Below, piece by piece: positions 33,733-42,348 of a stretch of DNA of 64,000 nucleotides; the stretch's first letter is position 1, and every line of letters starts with the position of its first letter. This DNA comes from CAZPMC01 sp964587755 (GTDB taxonomy: Bacteria; Bacillota; Clostridia; Acetivibrionales; DTU013), in the NCBI GenBank assembly GCA_964587755.1, contig CAZPMC010000004.1, positions 1-64,000 of the forward strand. Reading direction: 5' to 3'. A model generated the notes under the pieces. That model was given only the letters and a program-made list of their open reading frames with translations. It searched no databases and was not told the DNA's origin. The position numbers and the translations under genes are program-made.

Positions 33733-34611
33733 ATGCGAAAAACATTGATAAAAGCTAAAAAAATAATTGCTTTGATTTTAATATTTTTTACGGTATCCGG
33801 CTTTGACGGTATTGATATACAATGTATTATACGACGCGGGATATGCATTGATATGGTATCAGGACCGGAAACTGAGTTTCCATGGGATGATGACCCGGAA
33901 TTTATCAGCCAGAGGGAAAAAAATAATGTCTATGTTCTTCTTGGCGGGTACAGGACAGTACTCAAAGACCCTCTGCCTGGAGAAGAATATAATGTACATT
34001 TGGCTGCAAAGCTTTTAGCCGGTAAAATTATCAAATCGGATGAAGTTTTTTCTCAGAATACGGCAATAGGTCCATATACGGAAGATAAAGGATTCTGGAA
34101 AGGGCCTACCTATGTAGGAACAACACTGATTACAACGGTAGGGGGCGGTGTTTGTAAGATAGCTTCAACACTTTATAATGTAGCCGTCCAGTCTAATTTG
34201 CAAATTGTTGAAAGACATAACCATACAATGCCTGTGCCCTATGTCCCTTATGGGCAGGATGCTACAGTAGCATATGGGGTTAAGGATTTAAGGTTTAAGA
34301 ACAACACAGGCTCCGATATTATGATATGGGCCCAGGGCGTAGGCAATATTCTGTATATTGCCTTCTATGGAAGCAGTACCGGGCCAGATGTCCAGTGGTT
34401 TCATGAAGTTATTGAACTAAGGAAGGCTCCGGTAAAGTATCAAGCTAATCCCGGACTTGGCATAGGTGAGGAAAAAACCGTACTTGAAGGTATGGATGGG
34501 GCAGTAATAAAATCCTGGGTCACAATCAGCAGAGGCGATAATGTAGATGTAAAATATATGGGTATCAGTGATTATAAACCCATGCCCTTTATAATCGAAA
34601 GGGGAGGCTGA
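33733..34611 (+). CDS. VanW-family protein
   Basis: A 292-residue protein with one N-terminal hydrophobic segment (about 8-24), probably anchored outside the membrane. The VanW domain shows AAKLLAGKIIKSDEVFSQNTAIGPYTEDKGF and the core TVGGGVCKIASTLYNVAVQSNLQIVERHNHTMPVPYVPYGQDATVAYG. VanW occurs in some vancomycin clusters, but its function is not known and most copies, as here, have no resistance genes beside them. Ribosome binding site before the ATG is weak. Confidence 0.88.
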   Translation: MRKTLIKAKKIIALILIFFTVSGFDGIDIQCIIRRGICIDMVSGPETEFPWDDDPEFISQREKNNVYVLLGGYRTVLKDPLPGEEYNVHLAAKLLAGKIIKSDEVFSQNTAIGPYTEDKGFWKGPTYVGTTLITTVGGGVCKIASTLYNVAVQSNLQIVERHNHTMPVPYVPYGQDATVAYGVKDLRFKNNTGSDIMIWAQGVGNILYIAFYGSSTGPDVQWFHEVIELRKAPVKYQANPGLGIGEEKTVLEGMDGAVIKSWVTISRGDNVDVKYMGISDYKPMPFIIERGG

Positions 34612-34681
34612 ATTTTCAATATGCATAAATTAACTTGCCGGGAATAACATCATAGTGTAGGCTGACTTTGGGAGTTGATTA

Positions 34682-35890
34682 ATGCAAGACAGGGGCAACA
34701 AGGCGTTTATAATATATCTTTTCGGCCAGGGGTTTTCAAATCTGGGTGATTCGCTAAGATTCATAGCAGTTACAATGCAAATTTATAATTTATCCGGTTC
34801 CGGAATAAACGCTGCATACGGTATCGCTCTATCGGCACTGGCGAGTATTATTTTCTCAGGGTTAGCAGGCGCTCTGGGGGATAAATTCAACGAGAGAAGA
34901 CTGCTTCTATTGCTGGATTTTATAAAATTCCTTACAATTCCGTTGTTTTTATCCGCTGACAGTATAATAAAAATATATCTGCTTTTGGTGCTTTTATCCT
35001 TGTTTGATGTGTTCTACAGCCCTTCAAGAAAAAAACTGGTGCTTTCGATGACAGGCAGAAGGGGTGCTGTCGAAGCCAATTCACTGCTGACAGGTGTCAG
35101 TGGGGCGGCGTACCTTATTGGACCGTTGGTATCGGGAGCACTGACAGATAAATATGGGCCGGCTCCGGCCATATTGGCAGCAAGCCTGTGCTGCTTTGTA
35201 TCGTGGATTTTGACTGCTGTTACAGCCGTTGTTTGGTCAAATGATACAAGGGGGGTAACTGGTACTTCTTTGCCTTATTGTATTTCTGAAGGCTTGAGAT
35301 ATTGCTACTTTACACCGGACATAAGGCAACTGATAATTTTAGGCATTGTTATGGGATTTTCGACTATCTCGGTAAATCTGGCCTTTTATCCTTTTGCCTT
35401 TGATACACTCAATGTGACTGCAAAGGAGTGGGGGCTTATGATTTCAATCTACTATGGGGCTAATATAATTGCAATGCTGATTGTCAAAAACCTACACAGT
35501 ATATATAAGCGGAAAAGCGTTACACTCATTTACAGTTGCTTGATAATCGTTTCTGTTACCTGGATGCTTTATTCCTTTGGAAGGTGTTATTGGTGCATAT
35601 TACTGCTGCAGCTTATTGAAGGCATAGCAATTTCATTATTCGGTATTTTTGCTGCCGCGGCTTTTCAAATAAAAACACAAAAATCATTTATGGCAAGAGT
35701 CTCAGGAATCAATGATATTTTTTCAAATATAGGAAGGGTTGGAGGAATAATAACCTCTGCATTTTTGATTGGCAGCTTTTCATTTGATGCAATATTTATT
35801 TTTAACGCAATATTCCTGTTCCTTTTTGCCTTGACATATTTTTTAAGAATACTGTGGGTCAATTCAAGCAATATGCCTTCCAGATATTGA
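34682..35890 (+). CDS. MFS transporter
   Basis: A 402-residue polytopic membrane protein with about 10-12 helices. The loop-2/3 region reads ALGDKFNERRLLLLLDF, a variant of the MFS GxxxDRxGRR motif, and SRKKLVLSMTGRRGAVEANSLLTGVSGAAYLIGPLVSGAL resembles drug and macrolide efflux members. It appears to be an exporter; substrate unknown. The stop overlaps the candidate ymfF promoter. Confidence 0.88.
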   Translation: MQDRGNKAFIIYLFGQGFSNLGDSLRFIAVTMQIYNLSGSGINAAYGIALSALASIIFSGLAGALGDKFNERRLLLLLDFIKFLTIPLFLSADSIIKIYLLLVLLSLFDVFYSPSRKKLVLSMTGRRGAVEANSLLTGVSGAAYLIGPLVSGALTDKYGPAPAILAASLCCFVSWILTAVTAVVWSNDTRGVTGTSLPYCISEGLRYCYFTPDIRQLIILGIVMGFSTISVNLAFYPFAFDTLNVTAKEWGLMISIYYGANIIAMLIVKNLHSIYKRKSVTLIYSCLIIVSVTWMLYSFGRCYWCILLLQLIEGIAISLFGIFAAAAFQIKTQKSFMARVSGINDIFSNIGRVGGIITSAFLIGSFSFDAIFIFNAIFLFLFALTYFLRILWVNSSNMPSRY

Positions 35891-35916
35891 ATATTATAAA
35901 GCATATTTATTATACT
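35887..35916 (+). promoter_or_regulatory. Candidate promoter of ymfF-ymfH
   Basis: TTGAAT (35887-35892), an 18-nt spacer and TATACT (35911-35916), overlapping the end of the MFS gene and 40 nt before the ymfF start. Confidence 0.5.
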
Positions 35917-35956
35917 AGTAGTAACAAATAATAGTATGAAAAAAAGGGAGGCAGTT

Positions 35957-37252
35957 ATGAAAAGAGCAAAAGCTGAAGAACAGGCTGCTAAAATAGCCTC
36001 ATTTAACGGGATTGATATTTATAGAATCAATGCGGAAAAATTTAAGACAAGCAGTATTAATTTCTTCTTCATAGACAATCTGACAAGGGAATCAGCGACA
36101 AAAAATGCTCTGCTTCCAGCGGTCATGAGGCGGGGAAGCACTGAGTATCCGACATTTAAGGATATTTCAATACAGCTTGAGAAGCTTTACGGGGCAAGTT
36201 TCGACTGTGGTGTTACCAAAAAGGGAGAATGTCACGTTATTCAATTCTATATAGAATTTTTATCACAGAAGTATATTCCTGACGGCACGGATTCCTTTTC
36301 GGCAGCCTTCAAGCAGATATACAATATTATTACCAAGCCAAACTTTACAGACGGCCTTTTCAATGAAAGCTACCTGGCACAAGAGAAGGATAACCTTAGA
36401 AAGCGGATTGAAAGCAGGGTAAATGACAAGATGACCTACAGCATGGAAAGATGTCTTGAAGAAATGTGCAGCGATGAGCCTTATGGTATTTATGATTATG
36501 GCTTTATAGAGGATATTGAGCCTATTACATCAGAGGAACTGACCAGGCATCACAAGACAGTATTAGAGTCATATCCACTTCAAGTTTATCTGACGGGGAG
36601 CATAGATGACACTCAAGTGGAGATGGTGGTTAAACGTCTGTCTAAATTAAAGCGCAGGCAAGTCAAACAGATATATACCGGGTTTTCTGAAAAATACATC
36701 GCACAGGTAAAAGAATTGACAGAAAGAATGAATGTTTCTCAAGGCAAGCTTTGCATCGGGTTTAGAACAAATATAGCACCTGATAGCAATCAGTACCAAT
36801 CTCTTATGGTCTCAAACGGAATACTGGGAGGAGGGATTCACTCAAANNNNNNNNNNAATGTAAGGGAAAAAGCAAGTCTGGCTTACTATGTATTCTCAAG
36901 ACTTGAAAGATATAAGGGACTGATGGTGGTATCCAGCGGTATTGATTTTAAAAACAGGGACAAGGCATTAGATATTATTTTAAAGCAGGTTGAGCAAATA
37001 AAAAACGGGGCGGTATCTATGGAGGAGTTAACCGCAACCGTCAAAAACATGGAGACAGGCTTAAAATCCTTAAGGGACAGCCAAATAAATATTGTGGACT
37101 ATTATTTGAGTCAGACTATTGCCGGAACAAATGACAGCTTTGAGGATCTTATTGAAAAGCTCAAGGCGGTTACAATTGACGATGTTATAAAGGCAGCATC
37201 AAAAATTAATTTAGACACAATTTATTTTCTTTCTGCCCAAGGCAATGAATAA
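35957..37252 (+). CDS. ymfF: M16 peptidase-like protein YmfF (EF-P 5-aminopentanol modification-associated)
   Basis: A 431-residue M16-family protein without the HxxEH zinc motif; the matching region reads LPAVMRRGSTEYPTFKDISIQLEKLYGA, so it is the non-catalytic partner of the next gene. NVREKASLAYYVFSRLERYKGLMVVSSGID is a strong family landmark. The ATG at 35957 follows GGGAGG; an ATG seven codons upstream is less likely. Ten unknown bases (36847-36856) lie inside the gene but keep the frame. B. subtilis genetics link YmfF and YmfH to EF-P modification; their biochemical step is not settled. NCBI product names spell these YfmF/YfmH. Confidence 0.88.
   Translation: MKRAKAEEQAAKIASFNGIDIYRINAEKFKTSSINFFFIDNLTRESATKNALLPAVMRRGSTEYPTFKDISIQLEKLYGASFDCGVTKKGECHVIQFYIEFLSQKYIPDGTDSFSAAFKQIYNIITKPNFTDGLFNESYLAQEKDNLRKRIESRVNDKMTYSMERCLEEMCSDEPYGIYDYGFIEDIEPITSEELTRHHKTVLESYPLQVYLTGSIDDTQVEMVVKRLSKLKRRQVKQIYTGFSEKYIAQVKELTERMNVSQGKLCIGFRTNIAPDSNQYQSLMVSNGILGGGIHSXXXXNVREKASLAYYVFSRLERYKGLMVVSSGIDFKNRDKALDIILKQVEQIKNGAVSMEELTATVKNMETGLKSLRDSQINIVDYYLSQTIAGTNDSFEDLIEKLKAVTIDDVIKAASKINLDTIYFLSAQGNE
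36847..36856. other. Assembly gap of 10 N inside ymfF
   Basis: A run of ten N is the only ambiguous sequence in the window. The frame upstream (GILGGGIHS) and downstream (NVREKASLAYY) stays in register across it. Four residues are unknown, and family members usually have K-L-F-x there, so the gap length is likely correct or nearly so. Confidence 0.95.
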
Positions 37253-37273
37253 AGAGTTAAAGGAGTTAGACGT

Positions 37274-38557
37274 ATGAATATAATAAAAGAAAATTATGAT
37301 AAAACCGGTGAAGACCTCGTAAGATATGAGCACAGCAGTGGTATGAAGGCTTTTGTGATACCGAAGAAGGGCTATTCAAAGAAGCATGCAACTTTTTCAA
37401 CATATTTCGGTTCCATAAATAACGAATTTGTAGTACCGGGTGAGGAACATTCCACTAAGGTGCCCGACGGAATTGCACATTTCCTGGAGCACAAGCTATT
37501 TGAGCAAAAGGACGGAAGTGTTATGGATAAATTTTCAGCCTTAGGTTCCAACCCTAATGCTTATACAAGCTTTAACCAAACAGTATATCTCTTCTCCTGC
37601 ACAGACCGTTTTGACGAAAACATGAGCTTACTGCTGGACTATGTCCAAAACCCCTATATCACAGAGGAAAGCGTAGAGAAGGAAAAGGGTATCATAGGTC
37701 AGGAAATTATGATGTATCAGGATGATCCGGGATGGAGAGTATTTTTCAATTTGCTGGGGGCATTTTACAGTAAATTTCCTGTGAGAAACGATATTGCCGG
37801 CACGATCGAAAGTATAAGCAAAATAGATAAGGATACCCTGTACAAATGCTACAACACATTTTATCATCCTTCAAACATGATAGTTCTTGTAGTAGGTGAT
37901 GTGGAGCCTGAAAGTGTTTTTGATAAGATTGAGAAGGCAATTGTAAAAAAGGATAATAGAGTTGCTATTAAAAGAATATTTCCCGAAGAGCCGGAAATGA
38001 TTAATAAAAGTTATGTGGAGCAGTCCCTGGCGGTTTCCATTCCATTATTCCAAATGGGCTACAGGGACAATTGTAAGACTGATGACGGCTTGGAATTATT
38101 GAAAAGAGAGGTAGCAGTGAAGCTAATATTGCATATGTTGGCAGGAAGAAGCTCAAAACTGTACGAAGAGCTGTATGCGGAGGGTTTGATAAATTCATCC
38201 TTCGGAGTGGACTTTACCATAGAGAAGGGATATGGTTTTTCTGTACTGGGCGGTGAATCCTCTGATCCTCACGCAGTTAAGGACAGATTTTGCCGTATGG
38301 TAGAGTTTACAAAGAAAAACGGTCTTGAACGGGATGCTTATGACAGATTGTTAAAATCAATGTTTGGAAGGTATATGAGGCAATTCAATTCTATTGAGCG
38401 GATTTCCCACTCATTTATATCCGTGTACTTTAAAGGAGTGAATCTATTTGATTATCTGGATGTTTATGATAAAATAACGTTTGAATATGTAAACCAAGTG
38501 TTCGAAGAGCATTTTAACATTGAAAATATGGCTCTGTCAGTTATAAAACCTTTATAA
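37274..38557 (+). CDS. ymfH: M16 zinc peptidase YmfH (EF-P 5-aminopentanol modification-associated)
   Basis: A 427-residue M16 peptidase. The inverted zinc motif is HFLEH in DGIAHFLEHKLFEQKDGSVMDKFSALGSNPNAYTS, with a further Glu about 75 residues on in EKGIIGQEIMMYQDDP. It lies 21 nt after ymfF, so the two probably form a catalytic/non-catalytic heterodimer, as in other M16B pairs. In B. subtilis it acts in the EF-P pathway. Confidence 0.92.
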   Translation: MNIIKENYDKTGEDLVRYEHSSGMKAFVIPKKGYSKKHATFSTYFGSINNEFVVPGEEHSTKVPDGIAHFLEHKLFEQKDGSVMDKFSALGSNPNAYTSFNQTVYLFSCTDRFDENMSLLLDYVQNPYITEESVEKEKGIIGQEIMMYQDDPGWRVFFNLLGAFYSKFPVRNDIAGTIESISKIDKDTLYKCYNTFYHPSNMIVLVVGDVEPESVFDKIEKAIVKKDNRVAIKRIFPEEPEMINKSYVEQSLAVSIPLFQMGYRDNCKTDDGLELLKREVAVKLILHMLAGRSSKLYEELYAEGLINSSFGVDFTIEKGYGFSVLGGESSDPHAVKDRFCRMVEFTKKNGLERDAYDRLLKSMFGRYMRQFNSIERISHSFISVYFKGVNLFDYLDVYDKITFEYVNQVFEEHFNIENMALSVIKPL

Positions 38558-38569
38558 GGGGGCACGAAG

Positions 38570-39517
38570 ATGAATGTAGAATTTCCGGGTTTGGGCCTAA
38601 GCTTTGAGATCAGAACATGGGCTTTTGAGGTGTTTGGTATACCTATTTACTGGTATGGAATAATCATTGCCTTAGCTTTTCTGACAGCTATAGTTTTAGG
38701 AATTAAAAGCTGCAGGAAATATAATATTGAGCCTGATACCATCCTTGATTTGGTTTTATACGCAGCACCGGCTGCTATTATTGGAGCCAGACTTTACTAT
38801 GTAATATTAAACTGGGGTTATTTTGGAGGAGACTTAAAAGCAATATTCGATCTCAGAAGCGGCGGATTGGCTATTTATGGGGCAGTAATCGCTGCGATAT
38901 TTGTTGCCTGGCTGTATTGCAGGAAAAAGAAGATTAATTTCCTGCATCTTGCCGACTTTGCTGTGCCATATCTTGTACTTGGACAAGGTATTGGCCGCTG
39001 GGGGAATTTTGTTAATCAGGAAGCCTTCGGCTATGAAACAACTCTTCCCTGGCGTATGAATGGTGATGTTGTAAATAAAGATATTCTCAGCCGTGTGGGT
39101 GATATTGATTTAACGAAGTGGGGAGCCCATCCTACATTCTTGTACGAATCACTTTGGGACATAGGAGTCTTCTTATTTCTTCTTTATTACAGAAAAAAGA
39201 AAAAAGTCAATGGTGAGGTTCTTTGCCTGTATTTTATTTTGTACGGAATAGGCAGGTTCTTTATTGAAAGCCTTAGAACAGACAGCTTAATGCTTGGACA
39301 GCTTAGAGCTTCACGTTTGTTGTCCCTTGTGCTTGTGGTTGCTTTCATAGGGGTTTTAATCTATTTGAGAACTAAAAAGAACAGACAAAAAGAAGAGTCA
39401 GACACACAGGTTAAAAGTGAGTACAGTGATCTTCTTGAGCAAATGAGAAGGGAAGAAGAGGAAATAAAAGCGACTGCTGAAGATGATACTCAGGAAGATC
39501 AGCAAGTGCTTGATTGA
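38570..39517 (+). CDS. lgt: Prolipoprotein diacylglyceryl transferase
   Basis: Membrane enzyme that adds diacylglycerol to the lipobox cysteine of prelipoproteins. 315 residues, about seven helices. IPIYWYGIIIALAF at the start, RSGGLAIYGAVIAA, and the Lgt signature GRWGNFVNQEAFG are all present. A charged tail of about 45 residues rich in Glu follows the last helix. Its stop overlaps the next ORF. Confidence 0.96.
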   Translation: MNVEFPGLGLSFEIRTWAFEVFGIPIYWYGIIIALAFLTAIVLGIKSCRKYNIEPDTILDLVLYAAPAAIIGARLYYVILNWGYFGGDLKAIFDLRSGGLAIYGAVIAAIFVAWLYCRKKKINFLHLADFAVPYLVLGQGIGRWGNFVNQEAFGYETTLPWRMNGDVVNKDILSRVGDIDLTKWGAHPTFLYESLWDIGVFLFLLYYRKKKKVNGEVLCLYFILYGIGRFFIESLRTDSLMLGQLRASRLLSLVLVVAFIGVLIYLRTKKNRQKEESDTQVKSEYSDLLEQMRREEEEIKATAEDDTQEDQQVLD

Positions 39518-39555
39518 AAGGACCGCATTTATGCTTTATTGGTTTGGTGGATAAA

Positions 39556-40716
39556 ATGTATTTTGTTGAAAAGACAAAGGATATAAATTATTTTAAGCAA
39601 TTTGATTATCCGCTTTTTGTGGCAGTCTTAATTTTATCTTTTATTGGGATAGCAGTATTAAAGAGCGCCATAGGCATTCCGGGCATGACTGCGACTCTGT
39701 TGAAGCAGATAATGTGCCTTGCCTTAGGAATAGTTGCTGCCATTATTATCAGTGTTATTGATTATAAAGACTTCAAAACTCTTGGGATAGCACTTTACGT
39801 GGTCAGTATAGCCTTGCTGGTGCTTGTCCTTATAATAGGAGATGAGCGGCATGGCAGCCAAAGCTGGCTCAAGGTTCCTGTAATAGGTAGCTTCCAGCCC
39901 TCGGAGCTTGCGAAAGTAGCATTTGCAGTTGTGGTCCCCATTTTCCTCGAAAGACTTAAGGAAGGCCAGGATGTGGGTAAAAATGTTGTGAAGCTGCTTA
40001 TATATTCATTTCTGCCCATAGGCCTCGTTTTGATGCAGCCGGATGTCGGTACTGCGATGGTGTTTATATTCGCATTTGTTGTAATGCTTTTTATTTATGG
40101 GATACCCTATAGATATTTTTTAATCTCACTGGGTACAATGCTGGCTGCAGCACCGGTTTTATGGTTTTTTATACTGCCAGAGTACTTTCCTCATATAAGG
40201 CACAGAATACTGACCTTTATTTTCCCTGAAACAGATCTGCTTGGAGCTGGAATGCAGGTATATCGTTCAAAGATGACCATTGGATCAGGAAAGCTGTTTG
40301 GAAAGGGCTTGTTCAACGGGCTCCAAACTCAAAACAGCAGCTCAAGACCCAGTGTTTTTAATGTTCCTGAGAAGCAGACCGATTTTATTTTTTCTGTTAT
40401 AGGGGAAGAGCTTGGATTTATAGGTTCAATGATAGTGATAACAATTATTTTCTACATCCTGTTTAGGTGTATTTATATCTCAATGAATTCAAGAGATTTT
40501 TACGGATCCTTTATGGTAATATGTATTGCATCAATGCTGGGCTTTCACTTTATAGAAAATATCGGTATGTGTATTGGCGTTCTGCCGGTAACAGGAATAC
40601 CTCTTCCCTTTGTCAGTCAAGGGGGCAGCTCCCTTATTGCAAATTACCTGAATGTAGGAATACTGCTCAGTGTATCAATGAGGCGGAAGAAAACAATTTT
40701 CAATACTTCACAATAA
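39556..40716 (+). CDS. SEDS-family glycosyltransferase, RodA-like
   Basis: A polytopic SEDS peptidoglycan polymerase working with a class B PBP in cell elongation. 386 residues from the ATG at 39556; an earlier TTG at 39514 overlaps lgt. Landmarks are QPSELAKVAFAVVVPIF, LMQPDVGTAMVFIFAFV (the conserved Asp region), EKQTDFIFSVIGEELGFIG and VSQGGSSLIANYLNVGIL. RodA is favoured over FtsW because a separate FtsW lies in the dcw cluster at 52096. The candidate PBP partner is the protein at 793 or another outside the window. Confidence 0.88.
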   Translation: MYFVEKTKDINYFKQFDYPLFVAVLILSFIGIAVLKSAIGIPGMTATLLKQIMCLALGIVAAIIISVIDYKDFKTLGIALYVVSIALLVLVLIIGDERHGSQSWLKVPVIGSFQPSELAKVAFAVVVPIFLERLKEGQDVGKNVVKLLIYSFLPIGLVLMQPDVGTAMVFIFAFVVMLFIYGIPYRYFLISLGTMLAAAPVLWFFILPEYFPHIRHRILTFIFPETDLLGAGMQVYRSKMTIGSGKLFGKGLFNGLQTQNSSSRPSVFNVPEKQTDFIFSVIGEELGFIGSMIVITIIFYILFRCIYISMNSRDFYGSFMVICIASMLGFHFIENIGMCIGVLPVTGIPLPFVSQGGSSLIANYLNVGILLSVSMRRKKTIFNTSQ

Positions 40717-40780
40717 TATTTAATTAACTATATCATGCATTCTTAAGGGAAATATGATATAATATATATCATGAGATATC

Positions 40781-40810
40781 TTGCTGTTATAAAACAGCAG
40801 ATTGTTCTTT
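40781..40810 (+). terminator. Candidate terminator after the rodA-like gene
   Basis: TTGCTGTT (40781-40788) pairs with AACAGCAG (40793-40800) over an ATAA loop, followed by ATTGTTCTTT. The T-run is interrupted, so strength is uncertain. A TATAAT at 40759-40764 just upstream could equally make this the start of a short RNA. Confidence 0.45.
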
Positions 40811-40826
40811 AGAAGTGAATAGTGGA

Positions 40827-40954
40827 ATTACATCTCAATTACCACTAAGTGGTTCTATAGCTTGGGTATTCCCGGCTACCCACGATTCAAAGAAAAGCAC
40901 CATATGAGAGCTTCACCTCTTTTTCCGAATGGATACAGCGAAGATAGGTGTAAT
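40827..40954 (+). ncRNA. Candidate structured RNA, unassigned
   Basis: This stretch has no ORF but clear pairing. ATTACATCT (40827-40835) closes on AGGTGTAAT (40946-40954), nine pairs with one G-U. Inside, CCAC-TAA-GTGG and TGGGTA-TTCCCGGC-TACCCA form two local hairpins. It does not show landmarks of 6S, tmRNA, RNase P, SRP, T-box or the riboswitches I know. It could be a leader of the ATP-grasp gene, a small RNA or decayed DNA. The rest of 40717-41041 shows no gene. Confidence 0.25.
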
Positions 40955-41041
40955 CAATATGCTGTGCACACAGTAAGTTTAAAACCAAGCTAAACCGTGT
41001 ATTATTACGCTTTTACTATTCTTGATGGTGCTTTTGATTAA

Positions 41042-41170
41042 CTAAAAGTACCTCTTATCAACCTGACATCGCCTGTTTTAGGTCGTGATTTGCGGCTTGC
41101 GGGCAGAACAGTGGAGCAATTAGAAAAAGAAACTCTGGAAAAGATTTTACAGGAATATAGGAGGGGGAAT
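41042..41170 (+). pseudogene. Remnant of the 3' end of an opine dehydrogenase gene
   Basis: The frame open from 41042 (just after an in-frame TAA) reads LKVPLINLTSPVLGRDLRLA, then GRTVEQLEKETLEKILQEY. It matches the C-terminus of the intact opine dehydrogenase at 42349-43464, which reads LINIASASLNRDLRAEGRTL with LERLGVDILEHI after it. About half of 36 aligned residues are identical. The rest of the upstream gene is missing. The frame runs on without a stop into the ATP-grasp ORF, so a fused product from TTG 41090 cannot be excluded. Confidence 0.65.
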
Positions 41171-42271
41171 ATGGGGACGAAAATTAATAAAGCCGGAGGT
41201 TGGGAAAGATTTTGCCGGACCATTTATCAGAATGTTGATCTTTATATGGAGGCCAGGAAAGCGCGAAATTCTTGCCGGCGTCAGCTAGATTCAGTTCAGG
41301 GGGGATGCAAAGGAAGCAATCATCTTTTCCGCTCTCAGGTTCTTTCCTTTTGGGGTAAATACGGTATTAAGCCTAAAAAAATGTGGTTTGACCTTTATTG
41401 TTATAAAGACGGGAAGTATGATCCCCGCTATATACCGGAAGATTTATATTGGCAGAAAGTATATCCGGCATTAAACAGACCTGATTTCCGCCATGCATAT
41501 ACTGATAAATGTTTTTACAACAAGCTGTTTCCTAATATAAAACAGCCCCGTACAATTCTTCGAAACAGTAATCAATGCTTTTTTGATGGGTCCGGTAAGA
41601 TTCTCTGCTTTTCTGAGGCAAGAGCTCTTCTGGAGTCTGAGAAAAGCTTTGTAATTAAACCTGCTGTATATAGTGGTGAAGGGGTAGACATCTTTTTCTA
41701 TGACAGAGAAGCTAACCAGGACATTGATATTCAAGGCTTGATGAAAGCTTATGGTTCAAACTATATTGTGCAGGGAATCGCAACCCAGCATGAAGTCTTA
41801 GCATCTATACATCCTTCATCCCTTAATACCATACGGGTGATTTCATTTCTATTCCAGCGTGAAGTTCATATTTCGTCATCCATTCTGCGCATGGGAGTAG
41901 CAGGCTCGCGCCTTGACAACGTTTCTGCTGGTGGCCTTGCCTGCCCGATTCATGCTGATGGAAGACTGGCCAAGGAGGCAATAAACAGTAAATCACAATG
42001 GACGACAAGTCATCCCGCCGGTACTGTTTTTGAACAGATAAGAATTCCTTCGTATGAACAGGTGATAGCAGTGATTCACAAAGCCCATAAGGATATTCCC
42101 CATTTCCGTATTTTAGGCTGGGATTTTTCTATTGACCAGGAGGGGGACCCGGTGCTAATTGAATACAACGGTGCTCCAGGACTGAATCAGGTAAGCTGCG
42201 GTCCGCTCTTTGGGGATTTAACAGAGTCAGTACTGGATGCCATATTTTTAAATAAGAAAGATAGTTATTAA
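41171..42271 (+). CDS. Sugar-transfer-associated ATP-grasp family protein
   Basis: A 366-residue protein from the ATG at 41171, preceded by AGGAGGGGG; an in-frame TTG at 41090 would add the opine-dehydrogenase-like remnant. The ATP-grasp fold is indicated by FVIKPAVYSGEGVDIFFYD (ATP-binding strand and loop), NTIRVISFL and the metal-binding end RILGWDFSIDQEGDPVLIEYNGAPGLNQ. This family ligates a carboxylate to an amine or other nucleophile. Most characterised-context members lie near sugar or exopolysaccharide genes; here the partner is an opine dehydrogenase. Substrate unknown. Confidence 0.8.
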   Translation: MGTKINKAGGWERFCRTIYQNVDLYMEARKARNSCRRQLDSVQGGCKGSNHLFRSQVLSFWGKYGIKPKKMWFDLYCYKDGKYDPRYIPEDLYWQKVYPALNRPDFRHAYTDKCFYNKLFPNIKQPRTILRNSNQCFFDGSGKILCFSEARALLESEKSFVIKPAVYSGEGVDIFFYDREANQDIDIQGLMKAYGSNYIVQGIATQHEVLASIHPSSLNTIRVISFLFQREVHISSSILRMGVAGSRLDNVSAGGLACPIHADGRLAKEAINSKSQWTTSHPAGTVFEQIRIPSYEQVIAVIHKAHKDIPHFRILGWDFSIDQEGDPVLIEYNGAPGLNQVSCGPLFGDLTESVLDAIFLNKKDSY

Positions 42272-42348
42272 AAGCCAATGCAGATACGATTAATTAAGGG
42301 TTATAGGTTACCTTAACCAACCTAAATCTAATATATAAGGAGGATAAT

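Noticed and set aside
40860..40885. T-box-like or 6S-like RNA in the 40.8 kb region
   Set aside because: It has no GGTACCGCG core, and no single long hairpin with a central bubble; only local stems. Reported as unassigned.
41090..41170. TTG at 41090 as the ATP-grasp start
   Set aside because: AGGAGGGGG directly precedes the ATG at 41171, and 41090-41170 resembles the C-terminus of an opine dehydrogenase. Kept as an alternative, not as the chosen start.
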